DNA of 64,000 bases from Natronomonas pharaonis DSM 2160 (GTDB taxonomy: Archaea; Halobacteriota; Halobacteria; Halobacteriales; Haloarculaceae): the NCBI RefSeq assembly GCF_000026045.1, contig NC_007426.1:620001-684000 (forward strand), written 5' to 3'. The notes below the pieces were generated by a model that was not told where the DNA came from, did no database searches, and saw only the letters and a list, made by a program, of their open reading frames with translations. The position numbers were made by a program, and so were the translations under genes. Positions within the stretch are counted from its first letter, which is position 1; every line of letters starts with the position of its first letter. Shown here piece after piece: positions 9,038 to 16,191 of this stretch.

Positions 9038-9967
9038 TTATATCGACCTCGCTTTGATGAGCACGCTTTCGGCATCGACCGGTCCGTCGAGCCGTTCAGT
9101 ATCGTTTGCTAGCACGTACCGACCAAGCGTCGGGCCGGTGACGCGGTAGTACTGTCCGAGAACGACCTCCCGCATCTCCTCGACGACCACTTCGGTGTCG
9201 AGGGCGTCCATCGCCATCTGTTGGGCCTCTTCGAGGGTGATGCCGGTCAACTCCTCGGTCGCCTCCTTGTCGAAGATGACTTCGGTGACTTCGGTTCCAT
9301 CGTCGAGGACGCCCTTGATGCGGAGGTCGAACTCGCCTTCGACCTCGCCGTGTTCCGAGCAGCGGCCGTTCTGTAGGACTCGGGTGCAGTCGGGCTTCGG
9401 ACAGCGCTTGATGAGCCCGGACCCCGACTGGATATCGACGAGTGCGCCCTCTGTCTCGGTCGTGTCGTCGCCGACCTCGATATCCGTATCGAGCCGTTCG
9501 ATGTTCGTCGTCGAGTTGAGCTTCACCGAAAACCGGCCCTGGTACTCGTCGGTGACGACGTTTTCGAGCCGGTAGACCTCGTCTTCCTCCAGCGCCGGCA
9601 GGTCGCTTTTCTGCCATTTGGTGAACTTGACTGTCCCCGTCTCGTCGCCGAGTAGGCCGACCTGTGCGATGGAGTCGGCTCCCGGCTCCCAGAGGTCGAC
9701 GACCTTGACAGTCAAATCGAGCCACTCTTCCGGGGCGTCGATATCGGTGACCTCGGCCGACTGGCTGCTGCCGCCGGAGAGTTCGTCGCGGTCGATGTCG
9801 CTTTCGTCGATGTACGTCGAGACGACACTCCGTCGCGCCTCCTCAACAGGTACTTGGTACTCGGAAACGAGCGTCTCCAGCCGCGATTCGGTCTCGTCGA
9901 CGCTCTCGTCGATGGCGTCGGAGAACTGTTCGTGTATCTCAGTAGCGTGCTCTCGCAGGTCTGACAT
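9038..9967 (-). CDS. rpa: Replication protein A (single-stranded DNA-binding, OB fold and zinc finger)
   Basis: 309 residues. Seen: an N-terminal helical segment, an OB fold from about 80 to 165 (LTVKVVDLW, VGLLGDETGTVKFTKW), a zinc-finger motif with Cys189, Cys194, Cys203 and His206 (CPKPDC to CSEHG), and a second OB-like region to the end. It binds ssDNA during replication, repair and recombination. The ATG at 9967 matches the haloarchaeal N-terminus MSDLREHA. A TATA-like TTTTTATACC (complement of 10024-10033) lies about 60 bases upstream, suggesting a short leader, unlike most genes here. Confidence 0.93.
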   Translation of the reverse strand: MSDLREHATEIHEQFSDAIDESVDETESRLETLVSEYQVPVEEARRSVVSTYIDESDIDRDELSGGSSQSAEVTDIDAPEEWLDLTVKVVDLWEPGADSIAQVGLLGDETGTVKFTKWQKSDLPALEEDEVYRLENVVTDEYQGRFSVKLNSTTNIERLDTDIEVGDDTTETEGALVDIQSGSGLIKRCPKPDCTRVLQNGRCSEHGEVEGEFDLRIKGVLDDGTEVTEVIFDKEATEELTGITLEEAQQMAMDALDTEVVVEEMREVVLGQYYRVTGPTLGRYVLANDTERLDGPVDAESVLIKARSI

Positions 9968-10127
9968 GGTGATTCCGTCTCCGCGTGGTTTCAGTGGGAG
10001 ACGTACGCCGATTGGTGCCGGATGGTATAAAAATCGTCGGTGGCGCGGCGAAAGTGAAACTGTTAGCCCGCAAACGACCGATTTCCGGAAGGATACGCTC
10101 TTGGTGCCGTGCCGTCTTTCATCCGGT

Positions 10128-10571
10128 ATGACCCTCGTAGTTCCGTACGACGGCTCCGCGCTGGCCGAGGCGGCTATCGACCGAGCAGAGCAGTTCCGGT
10201 CGTCGGTCGACGAGGAGATCGTCGTCGTAACAGTGATTCCGAACAATGAGTCGTACGCACGCGAACGCGGCTGGCTACAGGACGACGAAGCGTTTACGCT
10301 CAACGCCGTCGTCTCGACGCTGCGCGAGCGAACCGTCGCAAGCCGGGACGGCGTCTCGTTCCGGTATGTGACTGTCGGCCGATATGCGGCAACCGGGACC
10401 ATCGCCTCCCGAATTCGAACGGAAATACAGCGGGTCGGGGCCGAGGTCGTCTTTATCGGCAGTGACAACGCCGGCCGGGTTGTCACCTCGATAGCGAGCG
10501 TCGGCTCGAAAGTCGCCGCCGAGGACGCGTACGATATCTTCATCGTTCGGCGTCCGTCGGAGGCTGCGTGA
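10128..10571 (+). CDS. UspA-family universal stress protein
   Basis: 147 residues with the alpha/beta Rossmann-like USP fold: N-terminal strand TLVVPYDGSALAEAAI, central VVVTVIP, and C-terminal VVFIGSDNAGRVVTSIASVGSK. The nucleotide loop reads G-S-D-N in place of the ATP-binding consensus G-x2-G. A second protein with the same GSDNAGRV loop is encoded at 11276, about 0.7 kb away. The ATG at 10128 is chosen because the fold begins immediately. Function in stress or osmotic signalling is inferred from family only. Confidence 0.85.
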   Translation: MTLVVPYDGSALAEAAIDRAEQFRSSVDEEIVVVTVIPNNESYARERGWLQDDEAFTLNAVVSTLRERTVASRDGVSFRYVTVGRYAATGTIASRIRTEIQRVGAEVVFIGSDNAGRVVTSIASVGSKVAAEDAYDIFIVRRPSEAA

Positions 10572-10632
10572 CTGTGGCTGAAACGGGAGCACCGCCGACG
10601 GCTCTTTGATGCTGGCGTTCCTATTGCCCCGT

Positions 10633-10917
10633 GTGAGTAACCGTCGTCGACTCGAACGGCTCCTTCGGACGAAGCTCAACGACGCCGGCAAGCAGTTCGC
10701 GGAGGCACAACGCGCCTACACTGACGCCAAGGCGACATCGCTCGCCGAGCTACCGACCGACGAGTCGGGTCGCGCACGCCTCGTTTGCCGCCGACACGCT
10801 GAAAAACGCGCCGTTCGGCTGGATGCTGAGGGGCGTCCGGCCTGTTTTGACGCCGACCACCCCGACTGTCAGGGCTGTCTCGAAGACATCCGTGACGGGC
10901 GCGTCGAGACATGGTAG
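10633..10917 (+). CDS. Conserved haloarchaeal protein with Cys-rich C-terminus (DUF7091-like)
   Basis: 94 residues from the GTG at 10633 (starts at 10606/10609 would add up to nine residues). Seen: a basic, helical N-terminus (SNRRRLERLLRTKLNDAGKQ) and a C-terminal region with VCRRHAEKRAV, RPACFDADHPDCQGC and a final VETW. The Cys/His residues could bind zinc. The pattern resembles small haloarchaeal proteins of the DUF7091 type, recalled from memory. Role unknown. Confidence 0.7.
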   Translation: MSNRRRLERLLRTKLNDAGKQFAEAQRAYTDAKATSLAELPTDESGRARLVCRRHAEKRAVRLDAEGRPACFDADHPDCQGCLEDIRDGRVETW

Positions 10918-10991
10918 GACGCCTCCGGCCCTAGCGGCATCCGGCGTCGAACCGTCAAGATATTTTACGCGCCGCGGGGTCCTATCTACGT

Positions 10992-11231
10992 ATGTCCCTC
11001 CGCCGTCGGTCCGCTGGGCTCATCGACAAGGCCCCCTGGACCGTCCGTGTGCTCGGCTTTACGCTTGCGGTTTCGGTTGCTTTCTTGCTCTGTATCGGCG
11101 TTCTGTTCGCCGCATTCTCGCTTGCGGAATCGCTCTTTCCCTCCGAACGGCTCCGTAGTCTGTTCGCTCTCGGCGTCTTCGTTGTGGTCGTTCTTGGTGT
11201 CACGCAGGCGCTCGTCGTGATGAGTCGTTGA
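10992..11231 (+). CDS. Small two-helix membrane protein
   Basis: 79 residues: a basic N-terminus (MSLRRRSAGLIDK), a membrane helix at about 17-42, a short polar loop (SLFPSERLRS) and a second helix at about 55-77. A TATA-like element (ATATTTTA at about 10960-10967) supports the ATG at 10992. It lies between the Cys-rich protein and a universal stress protein, all on the plus strand, but with separate promoters. No family recognised. Confidence 0.7.
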   Translation: MSLRRRSAGLIDKAPWTVRVLGFTLAVSVAFLLCIGVLFAAFSLAESLFPSERLRSLFALGVFVVVVLGVTQALVVMSR

Positions 11232-11275
11232 CGCCGACGGGGAACTGTTTTGATTGACCGGCGGATACATTCGGT

Positions 11276-11680
11276 ATGACCTTCGTCGTCGCATTCGACG
11301 GGAGCGCCGACTCCGAGGCGGCGCTCGAACGTGCTGCCGACGCCGTGGACTCGGACGACCGGCTACTCGTGGTCTCGGTGCTTCCCGGTGACGACCGCCT
11401 CGCTGATGCCTACGGGTTCCTTGCGAACGGTACCTACGACCCCGAGCAGGTTGCCGCCGACCTCGAAACCGCTGTTGTCGCGGCTGCGCCGGCAGCCGAT
11501 TTTCGTACGGAACAACTCGGGCCGTACGCGGGCAAGCAACGTATCGCGACGGTGATTGCCGCGGTCGCACGTGAGGCTGATGCTGACGCTGTCTACCTCG
11601 GCAGCGACAACGCTGGCCGCGTCCTTGACTCGCTTGTCGACGGCACGGCCGACTACGACGTTCGTCTCGTTTGTAGCTAA
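11276..11680 (+). CDS. UspA-family universal stress protein, second copy
   Basis: 134 residues of the USP fold: TFVVAFDGSADSEAALERA at the N-terminus, LLVVSVLPGDD, and a C-terminal VYLGSDNAGRVLDSLVDGT. As in the protein at 10128, the loop is G-S-D-N-A-G-R-V rather than G-x2-G-x9-G-[ST]. Overall similarity is limited to strands and loop, so the two are old paralogues rather than a recent duplication. ATP binding is uncertain. The 44-base gap after the preceding gene contains its likely promoter. Confidence 0.85.
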   Translation: MTFVVAFDGSADSEAALERAADAVDSDDRLLVVSVLPGDDRLADAYGFLANGTYDPEQVAADLETAVVAAAPAADFRTEQLGPYAGKQRIATVIAAVAREADADAVYLGSDNAGRVLDSLVDGTADYDVRLVCS

Positions 11681-11688
11681 CCGCTCTC

Positions 11689-12450
11689 TCAGAACGCTTC
11701 CTGAATGTGCTGTTGTATCGCGGCGACCTGCTCGGCGTCGTAGGTCCACATCGACCGCCAGACGTTCTCGCCAGTCTCGACAGCGACAAGCGCCGCCGGC
11801 TCAGTGTCTCCCTCCGGCGGCGGTGTGAAAACGACGAACCAGGACCGGCGGTACCGCTCGCTGTCGTTGCCATGTACGGTCAGTTCGGGAATGTCGGTCG
11901 GCCGTCCATCCGGAACCCCGTACGCATGGACATCAACGGCCGTCGTCGCTAGCCGCTCGTAGACCTTCTTCGTCCCGTACTCATCGCAGAGACGCGAGAG
12001 CCGCTGGAAGGCGACATCAAGCCGCCCGTCCCCGGCCTCCAGCGCCCGCCGTTCGATGTGCCGGGAGATGACAATAAGCAGCAGTTTTTCCTTGACCGAG
12101 GCCGGGAATCCGCGGAGCGTGACGACCTGCTCGTCTAACTCGGTCAGCACCTCGGGGGCTTCGTGTTTGTCGATGCCGCTGAGCCCGCTGGTGTATAAAT
12201 CGGAGTTGACAAGCAGAATTGCGTTCCGTATCGCGCCCATCGGTGAGGTGGCGACGACCTCACCGTTTTCGACGAGTGCGACAGTGGCCTCTTCGCCGCC
12301 AGACTGGCCCGACGATTCGATACTCACGTCAAGCCCTCCGAAGGATTCTTCGAAAAGCGACTGGACTGGCCCTTCGACATCGCCGACGACCGCGAGCTTC
12401 CGCTCCGACCGGTCGTCCGCCTTCAGGAAATCGCACAGCGAATCGGCCAT
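11689..12450 (-). CDS. DICT sensory domain protein
   Basis: 253 residues. It resembles the DICT domain, found in haloarchaeal and cyanobacterial signalling proteins near GGDEF, histidine-kinase or transcription-regulator domains: an N-terminal alpha/beta part (ERKLAVVGDVEGPVQSLF), DLYTSGLSGIDKHEAPEVLTELDEQVVTLRG and a C-terminal FVVFTPPPEGDTEPAALVAVETG strand pair. No output domain is fused here, so it could act as a stand-alone sensor or partner. It is convergent with the USP gene, with 8 bases between stops. Confidence 0.75.
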   Translation of the reverse strand: MADSLCDFLKADDRSERKLAVVGDVEGPVQSLFEESFGGLDVSIESSGQSGGEEATVALVENGEVVATSPMGAIRNAILLVNSDLYTSGLSGIDKHEAPEVLTELDEQVVTLRGFPASVKEKLLLIVISRHIERRALEAGDGRLDVAFQRLSRLCDEYGTKKVYERLATTAVDVHAYGVPDGRPTDIPELTVHGNDSERYRRSWFVVFTPPPEGDTEPAALVAVETGENVWRSMWTYDAEQVAAIQQHIQEAF

Positions 12451-12528
12451 CTGAGTGCCGGATGTTGTGCGGCCAGTTAGTTAAACCGTCCGTGGATTTC
12501 CGACGGTGAGTGGCGAACGGCCGGAGGC

Positions 12529-13317
12529 TCACACGCTTCGTGTTGAGCCGCCGTCGACGGGCAGTGTCGCGCCGCTGACGTAGGAGGCCCGCTCGCTGGA
12601 GAGCCACGCAACCGTCTCGCCGAGCTCGCGGGGGTCGCCGACCCGCTCCAGCGGTACGCCCTCCGACCAGTCGTCGAGCCCGGCCTCGTAGTCGTCGTAG
12701 TCGCCGCGCTCGACGGCGTCCTCGACCAACTCTTCGATACGGCTTGTCTCGTGTGCACCCGGGAGGACGGCGTTGACGCGGACCTCCGGCCCCAACTCAT
12801 GCGAGAGACTCTTCATCAGCCCGATGACCGACCGTCGGACGGAGTTCGACAGCACGAGGTCGTCCATGACCTCCTGTACCGACCGCGAGGTGATGTTGAC
12901 GACGGTCCCGCCGCCGTCCTCGGCAAGTGTCGGCAGTGCCGACCGGACCGTTCGGACGACGCTCATCACAAGTAGGTCGTAGGCGTCGTACCAGTCCTCG
13001 TCGTCGGTGTCGAGAAACGACCCCGACGGCGGGCCGCCGGCGCTTGTGACGACGTGGTCGAGGCCGTCGAACGTCTCGATGGTTTTGCCGACAAAGCCCT
13101 GCAGCGCCTCCCGGTCGGTGATATCGGCCTGTACCGCGAGGACATCGCCCCCGTCGATGGCTTCCAGCTTCGCCTCCGCACGCGAAAGCCGGTCTTCATC
13201 TCGGCCACAGACCGCCACGTTCGCGCCGTTTCGGGCCAGCGCCTCGGCGCTTGCGAGTCCGAGCCCAGCCGTCCCTGCCGTTACCAGTGCTGCGTTGCCG
13301 TCAATGTCGAGGTCCAT
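12529..13317 (-). CDS. SDR-family oxidoreductase with altered active site
   Basis: 262 residues, Rossmann fold with the nucleotide motif TAGTAGLG (13-20), the NAG-like SAGG (92-95) and the C-terminal YVSGATLPVDGG typical of classical SDRs. The catalytic Ser144 is present (NITS), but the YxxxK motif is replaced: Ser157 stands at the Tyr position and Arg161 at the Lys position (LSNSVRRSVIG). This LSNS-R pattern occurs in a known SDR subgroup whose chemistry is unclear. A TATA-like TTTTTATACG (complement of 13342-13351) places a leaderless start at ATG 13317. Confidence 0.85.
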   Translation of the reverse strand: MDLDIDGNAALVTAGTAGLGLASAEALARNGANVAVCGRDEDRLSRAEAKLEAIDGGDVLAVQADITDREALQGFVGKTIETFDGLDHVVTSAGGPPSGSFLDTDDEDWYDAYDLLVMSVVRTVRSALPTLAEDGGGTVVNITSRSVQEVMDDLVLSNSVRRSVIGLMKSLSHELGPEVRVNAVLPGAHETSRIEELVEDAVERGDYDDYEAGLDDWSEGVPLERVGDPRELGETVAWLSSERASYVSGATLPVDGGSTRSV

Positions 13318-13369
13318 GTCGGGGCTGTCGGCCGCCGGTCGTATAAAAACGGTCGGTGGCGGCAGGCAG

Positions 13370-13825
13370 CTACGTTCTGACCGAGACGGAGCCATCACCG
13401 GCGACGGTGACTGTCAGCTCGTGTCGGACCTCCCGGCCTCTGATGGCGTCGCCAGCCGCGTCGCTGATGAGCTTCATCAGTTCCGGCGCGGTCCGGCTTA
13501 CCTTCACATCGGCCTCGTCGCAGGCCGAGTAGACACGGTTCGGCACGTCGTAGAGGTCGGTACCGGATTCGATGGTCAGCTGTACCGGTGCCGAAAGCGC
13601 CTCGACGAACGCGACGGTCTCTTCGGCCTTGGCGATGTTTTCCCGTGCGCTCGCCTCGACACTGGAGACGTTCGCCCGCGACGTCCCCAGCAACCCGGCG
13701 ATGTCCGCTTGCGGAATATCCCGCTCACGGAGCGCAAGCACCTCTGCCTGCCGACGCGTCAGGACGTTTGTCGCCTCTTCGAATCCGACCCGGTCAAGCA
13801 GCTCGTCAGGGTCCGGAAGCGTCAT
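13370..13825 (-). CDS. Tfx-family DNA-binding protein
   Basis: 151 residues. Seen: an N-terminal helix-turn-helix (about 24-66: LTRRQAEVLALRERDIPQADIAGLLGTSRANVSSVE) like the archaeal Tfx regulators first described beside the formylmethanofuran dehydrogenase operon of a methanogen, then an alpha/beta C-terminal domain. The ATG at 13825 is chosen; an upstream start at 13846 would overlap the TRAM gene by 13 bases. It follows the TRAM gene on the same strand with 8 bases between and probably forms an operon with it. Confidence 0.85.
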   Translation of the reverse strand: MTLPDPDELLDRVGFEEATNVLTRRQAEVLALRERDIPQADIAGLLGTSRANVSSVEASARENIAKAEETVAFVEALSAPVQLTIESGTDLYDVPNRVYSACDEADVKVSRTAPELMKLISDAAGDAIRGREVRHELTVTVAGDGSVSVRT

Positions 13826-13833
13826 ATCGCGGC

Positions 13834-14310
13834 TCAGTTGCCCCAAAAGTTCTCTCGGCTGCCCAGCTCTTCGCGGTCGAGCGCCCGCTCGCGGTCGCTT
13901 CGGTCGTCGGCCTCTTCGGCTCCCGGGTCACTGTCGTCCGTTGTGTCCGGCTCACTCGACCCGTCCTCGTCTTCCTCCAGCGGAAGCCGCTCGACCTCGT
14001 CGGCGCGGGCGTGGTTCGACCGGACCTCCGTAATCCGGACCTTTGCCCGGGCCTCCGGCAAAACACCGTCGACCATTACGATGAACCCGTCCTCGGTGCG
14101 GCCGACGCCGGCCCCGGACTCGTGGATATCGCCGACATCGACGACGACTTCCTCGCCGACCTGGACGGGCTGTTGCTTGAGGTCGTTTATCGGCTGGCTG
14201 TAGTGGGAACACCATTCGGCACCGCCGCGGTCGCCGTAGTGTTGACAGCCCATTCCTTCGATGCGCTCGGAGAAACTGGGGCAATCGTCCGCGAGTGGGC
14301 AGTCCGGCAT
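13834..14310 (-). CDS. TRAM-domain protein with N-terminal cysteine cluster
   Basis: 158 residues. Seen: an N-terminal segment with Cys4, Cys10, Cys22 and Cys34 that could bind zinc or an Fe-S cluster, a TRAM OB-fold at about 47-107 (VGEEVVVDVGDIHESGAGVGRTEDGFIVMV), and a very acidic low-complexity tail. TRAM domains bind RNA and also occur in tRNA-modifying enzymes; small stand-alone TRAM proteins are proposed archaeal RNA chaperones. Immediately upstream of the Tfx gene in the same orientation. Confidence 0.85.
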   Translation of the reverse strand: MPDCPLADDCPSFSERIEGMGCQHYGDRGGAEWCSHYSQPINDLKQQPVQVGEEVVVDVGDIHESGAGVGRTEDGFIVMVDGVLPEARAKVRITEVRSNHARADEVERLPLEEDEDGSSEPDTTDDSDPGAEEADDRSDRERALDREELGSRENFWGN

Positions 14311-14397
14311 ACCGACCTGTTGCCCCGGCGTCGATTAAACGCTTGTGGGTCTGCCAGCCGGAACGTTCAGGGCCGTTCGCGTTCCAACGACTGCCAG

Positions 14398-14856
14398 ATG
14401 CTCTCTGCCGACGAACTGGCCGGCGTTGTCGACCTCTTTGGGGCGCTTTCGCGCCCGGAGCTCTCGGAGGCGCTTTCGGAACTCGCCTACCGACGCGGCG
14501 AAGACCCCCCGGAAGAGATAGTAGAAGACGCCGTTGCGGCGTTCGCACTCGTTGGCTTCGTCGACGACGGCCATCGACTCTTTGCCCCCGGCCCGGCGGC
14601 GTTCCCGACGCTACCGGAGGGGGCAGAGGACCTCCCACACATTCTCGACCAGCAGCCGCGGTCTGTCGACCGGGCGGCTGTCGCTGAGGCGGCCGCCGAC
14701 CGACTCCGAACCGAAGCCGCCTGTGCCGCCACCCTTGGCGCAACGGACCGCGCCGAGCGCCTTGTCGACATCAGCTACGACCTCGAAACGTGGGCTGCCC
14801 TCGACCTCAGCGGCGTCCGGTCCCGGCTCGATGCGACGCTGGATGGGACAAACTAA
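14398..14856 (+). CDS. Conserved haloarchaeal protein (DUF7109-like)
   Basis: 152 residues, strongly acidic and helical: MLSADELAGVVDLFGALSRPELSEALSELAYRRG at the N-terminus suggests a helical DNA-binding-like or protein-interaction module; the rest has no catalytic motif. It is similar in style to haloarchaeal DUF7109 proteins, recalled from memory. It lies 15 bases before the NUDIX gene on the same strand, so the two may be cotranscribed. Function unknown. Confidence 0.72.
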   Translation: MLSADELAGVVDLFGALSRPELSEALSELAYRRGEDPPEEIVEDAVAAFALVGFVDDGHRLFAPGPAAFPTLPEGAEDLPHILDQQPRSVDRAAVAEAAADRLRTEAACAATLGATDRAERLVDISYDLETWAALDLSGVRSRLDATLDGTN

Positions 14857-14871
14857 GAGTACCCGGCCACT

Positions 14872-15480
14872 ATGACCGGTATGGACTGGGAGCGGGTAGC
14901 CGCCCACGAACCGACGGCCGCGGTCGATGGCGACCGAGAGGCGGCGGTGCTCGTCCCCGTTATCGACCGGCCCGACGGCTACCACCTGCTTTTCACCAAG
15001 CGCGCTGAACACCTCGGCGAGCATCCGGGACAGATGAGCTTTCCCGGCGGTGGCCGCGAGCCGGTCGATAGTTCGTTGGAGGCGACCGCAACGCGCGAAG
15101 CCCACGAAGAAATCGGTCTCAAGCCGTCCGAAGCCGACGTTCGCGGCCGCCTCGACGATATTCCCACTGTTTCAAACTACGCGGTCAGACCGTTCATCGC
15201 GGCGATTCCGGACCGGGAGTACGTCCCCGACGAGGAGGAAGTCGCCGAGATCGCTGTCCTCTCGCTGTCGGAGTTGACTGCCTCAGAGAACTACGAATCC
15301 GAGCGTCGCGAGCACGCGAACTACGGCAGCGTCCGCATTCATTACTTCCGCGTTGACGGCTACACCGTCTGGGGCGCGACCGGCCGGATGCTCGTGCAGT
15401 TTCTCGAACTCGCGACCGACTGGACGCCCCCCGAAACCGTCGACCGGGTCGTCGACCCTGACGCCGACTATCCCGTCTAG
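14872..15480 (+). CDS. NUDIX hydrolase, CoA pyrophosphatase type
   Basis: 202 residues. Seen: the CoA-specific signature LLFTKRAEHLGEHPGQMSF directly before a NUDIX box (FPGGGREP to REAHEEIGL, about 58-83) that supplies metal-binding Glu residues. Such enzymes cleave CoA or related dinucleotides to 3',5'-ADP and phosphopantetheine. A second ATG three codons later is possible. The stop overlaps the stop of the convergent HNH gene by four bases. Confidence 0.87.
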   Translation: MTGMDWERVAAHEPTAAVDGDREAAVLVPVIDRPDGYHLLFTKRAEHLGEHPGQMSFPGGGREPVDSSLEATATREAHEEIGLKPSEADVRGRLDDIPTVSNYAVRPFIAAIPDREYVPDEEEVAEIAVLSLSELTASENYESERREHANYGSVRIHYFRVDGYTVWGATGRMLVQFLELATDWTPPETVDRVVDPDADYPV

Positions 15481-16190
15481 AAGACTGCGAAGGAAAACAC
15501 TACGCCGAGCAGGATAAAGAGGACGGTCAATCCGATGGGGTTTGCGACGTATCGCAGCGGCGTCGCATACAGAAACCGCTCTGTCGGTGTCTCCGGTGGC
15601 CGCGACTCCCGTACCGGCCCCGATGCGAGCAGCACCGGCCGAACGGGGGCCTCCGATGCCCGCTCCCGCAACGACTCGGTGTCTAACGCACCGGCGACCT
15701 CGAACGACTCGGGGTCGTAGCCGGCCGCAAGCAATGCACCGGCACACGGCTTGCAGAGGACGTGTGCCTGTCCGCTCTCGGTGTATGCGGCCAGCTCTGT
15801 TGCCGACTCGGCGACGTGTTGGCACCGCTGGCAGACGTGCTGTCTATCCGACCGCATCGTCGCCACCTCCGGCGGCGCGTCCGGCCGCGGGAACATCGGT
15901 GCCGCATCACGCCGGTTGCCGTAGGCCGGGTCATCGCCGTGAAGCGTCGCGTGACACGGTCCACAAACCGTCACGAGCCGGTCGAGTTGTTCCAGCGAGG
16001 GGCTTCCGTGCGCGTCGGCGAAGTGTGCTTCGAGCCGCTTGGATGGCTCCCCGCTTTCGGCTTCCTGTTCGTAGCCACACCGCTGGCAGGTGTAGTCGTC
16101 CCGTTCGAGTACCTCCTCGCGAATGACTCGCCAGCGGGGTCCCTGTCCGTCCCGTGTTCGTCGCTTGTCGGCGCGTGGTTCGAGTTCCAT
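15477..16190 (-). CDS. HNH endonuclease domain protein with C-terminal membrane helix
   Basis: 237 residues. Seen: an N-terminal HNH-like nuclease module (VLERDDYTCQRCGY, then LEAHF, VTVCGPCHATLH), a second zinc-ribbon-like segment with CQRCQH and CKPC, and a C-terminal hydrophobic helix (about 212-237) that would anchor it in the membrane. The ATG at 16190 abuts the stop of the upstream helicase gene; an ATG at 16214 would overlap it. A membrane-anchored HNH protein coupled to an XPD-like helicase is unusual. Substrate unknown. Confidence 0.75.
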   Translation of the reverse strand: MELEPRADKRRTRDGQGPRWRVIREEVLERDDYTCQRCGYEQEAESGEPSKRLEAHFADAHGSPSLEQLDRLVTVCGPCHATLHGDDPAYGNRRDAAPMFPRPDAPPEVATMRSDRQHVCQRCQHVAESATELAAYTESGQAHVLCKPCAGALLAAGYDPESFEVAGALDTESLRERASEAPVRPVLLASGPVRESRPPETPTERFLYATPLRYVANPIGLTVLFILLGVVFSFAVF

Positions 16191-16191
16191 A

